Assembly: GCA_012511085.1 (NCBI GenBank)
Contig: JAAZGU010000013.1
Location: 1 to 11,140, forward strand
DNA: 11,140 nt
Direction: 5' to 3'
DNA from: Erysipelothrix sp.
GTDB lineage: Bacteria > Bacillota_I > Bacilli_A > Erysipelotrichales > Erysipelotrichaceae
The translations under genes and the position numbers were made by a program. Numbering within the stretch: the first letter of the stretch is position 1; each line of letters begins with the position of its first letter. Shown here piece after piece: positions 6,036 through 11,140 of this stretch. Below the pieces are notes generated by a model. It was not told where the DNA came from. It searched no databases and worked only from the letters and a program-made list of their open reading frames with translations.

Positions 6036-6061
6036 AATAAAAAAGCGGGTAAGCCCGCTTT
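6036..6061 (-). terminator. Intrinsic terminator of the ribosomal operon, overlapping the rplQ stop codon
   Basis: On the minus strand, AAAGCGGG (6061-6054), loop CTTA, CCCGCTTT (6049-6042), then further T's with one A. This is a perfect 8-bp, GC-cored stem with a T tract. The first two stem bases belong to the rplQ TAA stop codon (6062-6060), so a ribosome terminating on rplQ would cover the upstream arm. It marks the end of the spc/alpha operon and lies only 8 bases before the next ATG. Confidence 0.9.
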
Positions 6062-6428
6062 AAACAAGTTCAATAATAGCCATCGGTGCGCCATCACCAC
6101 GCCGTTGTACAGTTTTCAGCACGCGTGTGTAACCACCTTGGCGTTCACTATAGCGTACTCCGACATCATCAAATAATTTTTGAAGCACGCTTTGGCTTTG
6201 TTCATCATCAGCCATCACATTGAAAAGCATCGTTGCTGCTTGACGACGTGCATGCAAATCATTGCGTTTTGCAAGGGTAATAAGTTTATCCATCCAACTG
6301 CGTAATTCCAACGCTTTGTGTTGAGTGGTTTCAATTTTTTCATGAATAATTAGGCTTGCTGCTAAATTTCGTAACATTGCAATACGATGTTCGGTTGTAC
6401 GTCCTAATTTACGATTATGCATCTTCAA
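6060..6428 (-). CDS. rplQ: Large-subunit ribosomal protein bL17
   Basis: A 122-residue bL17, typical in length (about 120). It binds 23S rRNA near the peptide exit side of the large subunit. The N-terminus NRKLGRTTEHRIAMLRNLA and the C-terminal GGYTRVLKTVQRRGDGAPMAIIEL are family hallmarks. The start at 6428 (MKM...) is preferred to the second Met because AGGAGG lies nine bases upstream of the first ATG and fifteen from the second. It follows rpoA after 12 bases and is the last gene of the operon; its stop codon lies in the terminator stem. Nothing in the sequence looks damaged. Confidence 0.98.
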   Translation of the reverse strand: MKMHNRKLGRTTEHRIAMLRNLAASLIIHEKIETTQHKALELRSWMDKLITLAKRNDLHARRQAATMLFNVMADDEQSQSVLQKLFDDVGVRYSERQGGYTRVLKTVQRRGDGAPMAIIELV

Positions 6429-6440
6429 TTTCCTCCTGCT

Positions 6441-7400
6441 CTATGTTAGTGATTTGAAGTTTAAGCCTAAATCAGTTAATTTATCTTTCACTTCTTTTAA
6501 TGATTTTTTACCTAAGTTACGCACGCGCATCATTTCTTCTTCTGTACGTTGCGTTAACTCTTCAACCGTTTGAATCCCAGCACGTTTTAAACAGTTGTAA
6601 GAACGAACGGATAAGTCGAGATCTTCAATCATCATGACCAACCCTTTGTTTTGGGTTTCATCGGTTCCTTCTTTAATGACCGATTCCATTTCACTAATGG
6701 ATTCTTCGATGTTCATAAACAACTGCAAGTGGTCATCCAGTATTTTCGCTGCTAATGAAAGTGACATTTGTGGTGTAATTGACCCATCGGTCATCACTTC
6801 AATGATGAGACGATCATACTTTGTATCTTGACCAACGCGTGTTGGTTCCACACTGTAGGTTACTCTTTCAATGGGTGTGTACACAGAGTCTGTGTAAATG
6901 GTCCCGATACCTTGAGAAGAGCTTTGATACAATAATTTATTTGTTTCAGCACCAACATAACCACGCCCAACGCGTGCTTTTAATTCCATCACCAACTCAC
7001 CACCTTCTTCTAAGGTTGTGATGATGTGATTTTTATTGAGAATCTCCACGTTTGTTGGACATTCAATGTCTGCTGCTGTAATCACTTTTGGACCTTTTTC
7101 ATTGATGTGTAGTGTGTACACATCATCATCAGAAATGCGCATCACTAAATCTTTTAAATTCAAAATGATGGCGGTGACGTCATCTTCAACACCTGGGATT
7201 GCACTGAACTCATGATAAACATTGTTTATCTTAATTGAATAAACTGCAGCTCCTGGTAGCGATGATAACAACACACGTCGCAATGCATTTCCAATTGTGG
7301 TTCCAAACCCACGTTCGAATGGTTCAATGACAAACTTACCATAGTGATCGGATTCCACATATTCTTGAACTTCTATTTTGGCACGTTCGAATTTTTGCAT
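6441..7400 (-). CDS. rpoA: DNA-directed RNA polymerase alpha subunit
   Basis: A 319-residue alpha subunit, full length for Firmicutes (about 314-320). The N-terminal domain (about 1-230) dimerises and nucleates polymerase assembly, with the conserved block FERGFGTTIGNALRRVLLSSLPG (28-50). A flexible acidic linker (about 232-255) leads to the C-terminal domain, whose LDLSVRSYNCLKRAGI (261-276) and RVRNLGKKSLKEVKDKL helices bind UP elements and activators; Arg266 corresponds to Arg265 of E. coli. GGAGG five bases before the ATG supports the start. It lies between rpsK and rplQ as in nearly all Bacillota and is cotranscribed with them. Confidence 0.99.
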   Translation of the reverse strand: MQKFERAKIEVQEYVESDHYGKFVIEPFERGFGTTIGNALRRVLLSSLPGAAVYSIKINNVYHEFSAIPGVEDDVTAIILNLKDLVMRISDDDVYTLHINEKGPKVITAADIECPTNVEILNKNHIITTLEEGGELVMELKARVGRGYVGAETNKLLYQSSSQGIGTIYTDSVYTPIERVTYSVEPTRVGQDTKYDRLIIEVMTDGSITPQMSLSLAAKILDDHLQLFMNIEESISEMESVIKEGTDETQNKGLVMMIEDLDLSVRSYNCLKRAGIQTVEELTQRTEEEMMRVRNLGKKSLKEVKDKLTDLGLNFKSLT

Positions 7401-7422
7401 ACCAACCTCCTATTGTTTCGTT

Positions 7423-7812
7423 TTAGCCTCTCGGACGTTTTGGTGGGCGACAACCGTTGTGTGGAATGGGTGTGACATCGTTAATCACATTAATATCCAA
7501 ACCGGCTGTTTGCAGTGCGCGCACTGCTGCCTCACGCCCTGGTCCTGGCCCTTTAACATTGACCTCGACCGTTTTCATTCCATTATCAATTGCTGCTTTG
7601 GCAGCGGCTTCACTTGCCAACTGCGCAGCAAATGGCGTTGATTTACGCGAACCTTTATAACCTAATGCACCTGCGCTTGACCACGCAACGACATTTCCTT
7701 TTTCATCGGTGATGGTAACGATAGTGTTGTTAAAGGTTGAATGAATGTGGGCGATGCCACGTGCTATATTTTTTCTGACACGACGTTTGCGTGTTACTTT
7801 TGCTTTAGCCAT
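7423..7812 (-). CDS. rpsK: Small-subunit ribosomal protein uS11
   Basis: A 129-residue uS11, the normal length. It lies on the platform of the 30S subunit near the 3' region of 16S rRNA and the Shine-Dalgarno interaction. Family motifs are GIAHIHSTFNNTIVTITD (19-36), SAGALGYKGSRKSTPFAAQ and the C-terminal VTPIPHNGCRPPKRPRG. The N-terminus has the usual basic tail (AKAKVTRKRRVRKN). AGGAG lies upstream of the ATG in the 19-base gap after rpsM; rpoA follows after 22 bases. No anomaly. Confidence 0.99.
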   Translation of the reverse strand: MAKAKVTRKRRVRKNIARGIAHIHSTFNNTIVTITDEKGNVVAWSSAGALGYKGSRKSTPFAAQLASEAAAKAAIDNGMKTVEVNVKGPGPGREAAVRALQTAGLDINVINDVTPIPHNGCRPPKRPRG

Positions 7813-7831
7813 TTTCTATTTCTCCTATCGT

Positions 7832-8197
7832 TTATTTCTTCTTACCAGCTACGGTACGACGCGGACCTTTACGCGTACGCGCGTTAGTCTTTGTCCGTTG
7901 CCCGCGTGTTGGCATACCACGACGATGACGTATACCACGATAACTTCCAATTTCCATTAAACGTTTAATGTTTAGTGAAACATCACGGCGCAAATCACCT
8001 TCTACTTGGATTTTTTCAATTTCAGAACGAATCGCATTCACTTGATCTTCGCTGAGATCTTTCACGCGAATGTCTTCGTCGATTTTAGCATTTTTTAAAA
8101 TTGCTTGGGCTGTTGGTTTCCCAATCCCAAAAATATAAGTTAATGAGATAACCACACGCTTATCGCGTGGGATATCTACTCCCGCAATACGAGCCAT
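7832..8197 (-). CDS. rpsM: Small-subunit ribosomal protein uS13
   Basis: A 121-residue uS13, the normal length, a 30S head protein that contacts the P-site tRNA and forms an inter-subunit bridge. Motifs: MARIAGVDIPRDKRVVISLTYIFGIG (1-26), the helical middle, and the basic C-terminal tail YRGIRHRRGMPTRGQRTKTNARTRKGPRRTVAGKKK. The usual GIGxTTA/GIGxSTA turn here reads GIGKPTA, with a proline. Its Shine-Dalgarno AGGAGG (8208-8213) includes part of the rpmJ stop codon, so translation is probably coupled to rpmJ. Confidence 0.99.
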   Translation of the reverse strand: MARIAGVDIPRDKRVVISLTYIFGIGKPTAQAILKNAKIDEDIRVKDLSEDQVNAIRSEIEKIQVEGDLRRDVSLNIKRLMEIGSYRGIRHRRGMPTRGQRTKTNARTRKGPRRTVAGKKK

Positions 8198-8207
8198 TGT
8201 ATGTGTT

Positions 8208-8214
8208 CCTCCTA
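8208..8214 (-). promoter_or_regulatory. rpsM Shine-Dalgarno fused to the rpmJ stop codon
   Basis: The minus strand reads TAGGAGG at 8214-8208: the TAG ends rpmJ and the overlapping AGGAGG is the rpsM ribosome binding site, ten bases from the rpsM ATG at 8197. Terminating and initiating ribosomes must share this site, which couples the two genes. The same TAGGAG layout occurs before ecfA1 (4935-4930). Confidence 0.85.
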
Positions 8215-8328
8215 GTTTCCTTGTCTTTGTTTGTGTTTAGGGTTTTCACAAATAATCATTACACGACCTCTGCGCTTAATGACACGGCACTTATCGCACA
8301 TTGGTTTGACTGATGGTCTTACTTTCAT
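8212..8328 (-). CDS. rpmJ: Large-subunit ribosomal protein bL36 (zinc-binding form)
   Basis: A 38-residue gene. The translation starts MKVRPSVKPMCDKCRVIKRR and ends PKHKQRQGN. Cys11, Cys14, Cys27 and His32 form the zinc-ribbon set of the C+ type of bL36, a small 23S rRNA-binding protein of the large subunit. The ATG at 8328 is preceded by GGGAGG (8335-8340), six bases upstream. It lies between infA and rpsM, the standard place in Firmicutes. Having all four zinc ligands suggests dependence on zinc; a zinc-free paralogue may exist elsewhere but cannot be judged from here. Confidence 0.98.
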   Translation of the reverse strand: MKVRPSVKPMCDKCRVIKRRGRVMIICENPKHKQRQGN

Positions 8329-8345
8329 GCGTTTCCTCCCTAGAC

Positions 8346-8564
8346 TTATTTATGTCTAAATGTGATACGCCCACGTGTTAAATCGTAAGGTGAAATCTCA
8401 ACGGTGACACGGTCACCCGGTAAAATGCGAATGTAATGCATACGGATTTTGCCGGAAACGTGGGCCAATATTTCGTGCCCATTGGATAATTTCACTTTAA
8501 ACATTGCGCCAGGCAATGTGTCTTCAACGATACCGTCTATTTCGATAACGTCTTGTTTCGCCAT
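8346..8564 (-). CDS. infA: Translation initiation factor IF-1
   Basis: A 72-residue IF-1, exactly the usual length: a single S1-like OB-fold that binds the A site of the 30S subunit during initiation. Visible hallmarks are AKQDVIEIDGIVEDTLPGAMFKV, GHEILAHVSGKIRMHYIRILPGDRV and SPYDLTRGRITFR. The frame is open upstream to a GTG at 8588, which would add eight residues (MQKKRRSN), but the ATG at 8564 is chosen because a perfect AGGAGG (8571-8576) stands six bases before it and the resulting protein matches the family. It follows map after 24 bases. The KOW-domain gene that separates map and infA in Bacillus subtilis is absent. Confidence 0.98.
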   Translation of the reverse strand: MAKQDVIEIDGIVEDTLPGAMFKVKLSNGHEILAHVSGKIRMHYIRILPGDRVTVEISPYDLTRGRITFRHK

Positions 8565-8588
8565 ATTACTCCTCCTTTTCTTTTGCAC

Positions 8589-9335
8589 TTACAGTGCTGT
8601 TAGTATTTCATAGCCTGTTTCAGTAATCACAATGGTGTGTTCAAAGTGAGCGGCTAAGGACTTGTCTAAAGTAATGACGGTCCAATCATCCGCAAGCACC
8701 TTGGTAAAAGGTTTCCCCATGTGCACCATCGGTTCCACTGCTAAGGTCATTCCTGCTTTCAATACAATTCCGGTGTTGGGAATCCCAACGTTAGGAACCG
8801 CAGGTTCTTCATGCAGTGATGATCCAATGCCATGACCGGTGTACTCTAAGGGCACACTGTAGCCATGTCGCATCACATACTCACCAATGGCATGTGATAT
8901 ATCATACAAACGATTGTTTGCTTTGGCATATTTTAAACCTTCAAATAATGAAGCTTCACTAACAGTTAATAAGCGCTTGATGTCTTCAGATACTTCGCCG
9001 ACTGCATAGGTCCAAGCACTGTCTCCATGATACCCCTTGTAGTTGGCGCCAATATCAACGGAGATAATGTCGCCGGCTTTAAGTTTGGTATCATCTGGAA
9101 TTCCATGAACCAAGACATGGTTGATGGATGTGCATGATGCAGCTGGAAAGCCTCCGTAGCCTTTAAAGGAAGGCGTGGCACCATGCTTAATGATGACTGA
9201 CTCAATCAACCCATCAAGTTGTTTCGTGCTCACACCAGGTTTAATCAACGTTTGGACTTCCTGATGCGCAAGTGCCACAATCCGGCCTGCTTCTCGCATT
9301 AACTTGATTTCACGTTCTGATTTTGTCGTAATCAT
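8589..9335 (-). CDS. map: Methionine aminopeptidase, type I
   Basis: A 248-residue type I methionine aminopeptidase that removes the initiator methionine from nascent proteins after deformylation. All metal ligands are present: Asp94 in SVDIGANYKG, Asp105 in YHGDSAW, His168 in GHGIG, Glu201 in AVEPM, and Glu232 in FEHT. The substrate-contacting His77 in VHGIP and His175 are also present. It lacks the N-terminal zinc-finger extension of eukaryotic-type enzymes, as usual in Firmicutes. The ATG at 9335 overlaps the adk stop (ATGA), with AAGGAG six bases upstream. The adk-map-infA order is that of the standard spc operon. Most bacteria need at least one copy to live; whether a second exists cannot be seen here. 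Confidence 0.98.
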   Translation of the reverse strand: MITTKSEREIKLMREAGRIVALAHQEVQTLIKPGVSTKQLDGLIESVIIKHGATPSFKGYGGFPAASCTSINHVLVHGIPDDTKLKAGDIISVDIGANYKGYHGDSAWTYAVGEVSEDIKRLLTVSEASLFEGLKYAKANNRLYDISHAIGEYVMRHGYSVPLEYTGHGIGSSLHEEPAVPNVGIPNTGIVLKAGMTLAVEPMVHMGKPFTKVLADDWTVITLDKSLAAHFEHTIVITETGYEILTAL

Positions 9336-9982
9336 TCCATACTCCTTAAAATATCGAGCACACTCGCAATCACAATATCAGGTGCAGGTGTCGCATCGAC
9401 GTATTTAACCAAACCTTTATACATGTAGTAATCAAGGACTGGTTTTGTTAGAAAGACATATTCTTTTAAACGCACCACGAGTTGTTCCAAGGTATCATCA
9501 CTGCGGTGATTGAGTGGTGAACCACACAAGTCACAGGTATTTTCAATCTTGGGGGGCATGTATTCTAAGTTGTAAATGGCTTTACAGTTTTCACACACCC
9601 GTCGATCCACAACGCGGTGAATTAAGGCATCGAGCTCAACCGACAAGTTAAGCACCAGCTCAACTGGTCGTTTGATTTCTGCTGCAATGTCTTCAAAAGC
9701 GACCGCTTGCGCAAGGGTGCGTGGAAAACCATCCAACAAATACCCTTTTTGACAATCCGGTTGCTGCAAACGTTCTTTAATCATCCTCACAACAATGTCA
9801 TCTGGCACTAACATACCACGGTCAATGTAACTCTTAGCTTGCAAACCGACTTCGGTTTCATGACGCATCGCATCGCGAAACATGTTCCCTGTTGAAATAT
9901 GAGGGATATCATAAACTTTAATGATTTCGCGTGAGACGGTTGATTTCCCACTTCCGGCAGCGCCGCTAATTAAAATGTTCAT
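9332..9982 (-). CDS. adk: Adenylate kinase, zinc-binding LID type
   Basis: A 216-residue long-form adenylate kinase, which interconverts ATP + AMP and two ADP. From the ATG at 9982 it begins MNILISGAAGSGKST. A TTG at 9997 could add five residues but has no properly spaced ribosome site; the chosen ATG lies one base after the secY stop and is probably reached by coupling. Domains: P-loop GAAGSGKST (7-15), AMP-binding HISTGNMFRDA (28-38), GYLLDGFPRTLAQA, LID domain, and a C-terminal helix. The LID has four cysteines (Cys130, Cys133, Cys150, Cys153), a structural zinc site common in Gram-positives. The P-loop departs from the GxPGxGKGTQ consensus (Ala9 for Pro, Ser14 for Gly, Val16 for Gln) and the normally invariant Asp33 is Asn. 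Position between secY and map supports the assignment despite this. Confidence 0.95.
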   Translation of the reverse strand: MNILISGAAGSGKSTVSREIIKVYDIPHISTGNMFRDAMRHETEVGLQAKSYIDRGMLVPDDIVVRMIKERLQQPDCQKGYLLDGFPRTLAQAVAFEDIAAEIKRPVELVLNLSVELDALIHRVVDRRVCENCKAIYNLEYMPPKIENTCDLCGSPLNHRSDDTLEQLVVRLKEYVFLTKPVLDYYMYKGLVKYVDATPAPDIVIASVLDILRSME

Positions 9983-9983
9983 C

Positions 9984-11140
9984 TTAACGTGAAACAAAGC
10001 CTCGATATTGTTTCTGTGTCAATCGACCTTGAAGATCACTGATAGTTTCCATTGCGACCCCAACCACGATGATAATACCGGTACCACCGATACTCAACGA
10101 GGATGGTAATTTAGTAACCATGGGCAACACATAAGGTAAGGCTGCGATAAAGACTAAGAACATGGCGCCGAGCACCGTGATTCGATTCAGCACTTTATAC
10201 ACATATTCACGGGTTTCACTACCTGGGCGAATGCCAGGGATGTAGGTCCCGGATTTACCTAAATTTTCCGCAATCTTTTCTGGTTCAATTTGCATGTTAG
10301 TGTAAAAGAACGTAAAGAAAATAATTAATAAGATGTAAATCCCTAACCCTAAAGGTTGGGTGATATTTAAAATTTGTTGTAGCTTTTGATAGAACGGCCC
10401 TTGTTTAAAGAAACTCAAGACCGTAACCGGCGCCGTCATTACTGCTGATGAGAAAATGACGGGAATCACACTTGCTGAGTTAATTTTCAAAGGCAAGTAA
10501 GTGATTTCTGAGCGACTCTTACGCATGCTGCTTGATGTGTATTGAATCGGAATCTTACGTTCTGCCGTTTGCATGAAGATGACCAAGACAATAATGGCCA
10601 CATACATAAGCACATACAAGCTAAAGTTTAAGACACCACTGAAGGTGGCAGCACTTGTGCTTGTATCCACGAGCGTTCTAAAAGCTTGATTGAATTGAAA
10701 CGGAATATTGGAAACAATACCCGCAAAAATAATCATGGAAATTCCATTCCCAATTCCAAACACAGAAATACGGTCGCCTAACCACATCAAGAACATGGTT
10801 CCTGCGGTTAAGACGGTCGCAATGTAGACGTAAGTCCCAATGTTGGCATTTGGCAAAATGCCATAGGACACATCAAATGCATAAGTCATGGTAAAGGATT
10901 GGAAAAACCCTAAGACCAGCGTTAAGTAACGGGTTATGCGATCCATTTTCAGTTTGCCTTGGACCCCAGACTTTGCCATTTCTGATAAAGCTGGAATCAC
11001 ATCCATCGATAACAATTGAATGATGATCGATGAGGTAATGTAGGGCCCAATTCCCATCGCAAAGATTGAGAATTCTTGCAGAGCTCCACCACCCAGTAAG
11101 TTTAACATTCCGAAAAAGGAATCATCACCAAGGCCAGCTA
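9984..11140 (-). CDS. secY: Protein translocase channel subunit SecY, 5' end outside window
   Basis: Partial gene. The frame is open to the right edge, where codons encoding AGLGDDSFFG precede the first internal Met (11106-11108), so that Met is not the start. About 384 residues are visible; compared with the usual length of about 430, some 45-50 N-terminal residues (the start and TM1) are missing. SecY is the central pore of the Sec export and membrane-insertion channel. Recognisable blocks are GGGALQEFSIFAMGIGPYITSSIIIQLL, FGIGNGISMIIFAGIVSNIP, PLKINSASVIPVIFSSAV, the cytoplasmic loop SGTYIPGIRPGSETREYV, and the C-terminal QKQYRGFVSR. The TAA stop at 9984 lies one base before the adk start. 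Nothing looks broken. Confidence 0.98.
   Translation of the reverse strand, partial: AGLGDDSFFGMLNLLGGGALQEFSIFAMGIGPYITSSIIIQLLSMDVIPALSEMAKSGVQGKLKMDRITRYLTLVLGFFQSFTMTYAFDVSYGILPNANIGTYVYIATVLTAGTMFLMWLGDRISVFGIGNGISMIIFAGIVSNIPFQFNQAFRTLVDTSTSAATFSGVLNFSLYVLMYVAIIVLVIFMQTAERKIPIQYTSSSMRKSRSEITYLPLKINSASVIPVIFSSAVMTAPVTVLSFFKQGPFYQKLQQILNITQPLGLGIYILLIIFFTFFYTNMQIEPEKIAENLGKSGTYIPGIRPGSETREYVYKVLNRITVLGAMFLVFIAALPYVLPMVTKLPSSLSIGGTGIIIVVGVAMETISDLQGRLTQKQYRGFVSR

Noticed and set aside
6634..7960. Several plus-strand open frames of 65-87 codons antisense to rpoA, rpsK and rpsM
   Set aside because: They mirror conserved ribosomal-operon genes on the other strand, overlap one another, have no ribosome sites and resemble no protein.
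8565..8588. Upstream extension of infA to a GTG at 8588
   Set aside because: The extension adds eight residues not found in IF-1, while a perfect AGGAGG six bases before the ATG at 8564 gives the exact family length of 72.
8585..8597. Perfect hairpin GCACT-tac-AGTGC across the map stop codon, considered as a terminator
   Set aside because: The stem is only 5 bp and on the transcribed strand it is followed by an A-rich stretch and the infA ribosome site, not a T tract; a terminator within the operon here is not credible.
9983..9997. Five-residue N-terminal extension of adk from a TTG at 9997
   Set aside because: TTG is a weak start, the only GAGG is two bases away, too close to serve it, and the canonical Adk N-terminus begins at the ATG at 9982.
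1..11140. Mycoplasma-type code (TGA as tryptophan), considered because of the AT-rich, Mollicutes-like gene order
   Set aside because: TGA ends adk, ecfA1 and the methyltransferase at family-consistent positions, and tryptophans that I checked are encoded by TGG.
1..11140. Mobile elements, CRISPR arrays, toxin-antitoxin pairs or phage genes
   Set aside because: Nearly all sequence is accounted for by recognisable core genes in conserved order; I saw no transposase, regularly spaced repeats or defence-type genes.

Overview
The window reads as chromosomal DNA from a low-to-moderate GC member of the Bacillota (Firmicutes). An Erysipelotrichia- or Bacilli-like lineage is my best guess, from the flavour of RpoA, the Bacillus-type catE/catR pair and the ECF transporter genes beside the ribosomal operon; I ran no database search. 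TGA is used as a stop (adk, ecfA1 and trmR-like all end in TGA), so this is not the Mycoplasma code. Almost everything lies on the minus strand; only the catR-like regulator is on the plus strand.

Reading the minus strand from right to left, the right half (11140 to 6060) is the 3' end of the spc/alpha ribosomal operon: secY (cut by the window edge), adk, map, infA, rpmJ, rpsM, rpsK, rpoA, rplQ. Genes are tightly packed, with ATGA overlaps or gaps of a few to a few tens of bases. They supply protein export (SecY), adenylate balance (Adk), N-terminal methionine removal (Map), translation initiation (IF1), ribosomal proteins L36, S13, S11 and L17, and the RNA polymerase alpha subunit. A strong intrinsic terminator, whose stem includes part of the rplQ stop codon, closes the operon.

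The middle (6033 to 971, minus) holds a TrmR/YrrM-like SAM methyltransferase, a membrane-anchored protein of unknown function, the energy-coupling module ecfA1-ecfA2-ecfT of an ECF vitamin/metal importer, truA, and a PHP-family phosphoesterase resembling histidinol phosphatase. The genes from the unknown protein to the PHP gene overlap or nearly abut, and a candidate extended -10 promoter lies just upstream of them. The order rplQ-ecfA1-ecfA2-ecfT-truA is the usual Firmicutes arrangement; the methyltransferase and unknown gene inserted after rplQ, and a PHP gene where rplM-rpsI often follow truA, are lineage-specific variations.

The left end (1 to 967) is a small stress module: a catE-like vicinal-oxygen-chelate dioxygenase (minus, cut by the window edge) divergent from a catR-like HxlR/DUF24 repressor with one N-terminal cysteine. 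Each gene has its own promoter in the 130-base gap, and a short palindrome covers the catE -10 region. A bidirectional terminator separates catR from the PHP gene.

Most of this window is core housekeeping. The points most worth a second look are the departures from family consensus in Adk (P-loop and Asp33) and TruA (the RTDAKVSA active-site motif), the Shine-Dalgarno-less methyltransferase start just after a terminator, the unknown anchored protein with a small internal repeat, and the self-contained catR/catE switch. I see no mobile element, CRISPR array, tRNA or rRNA gene.
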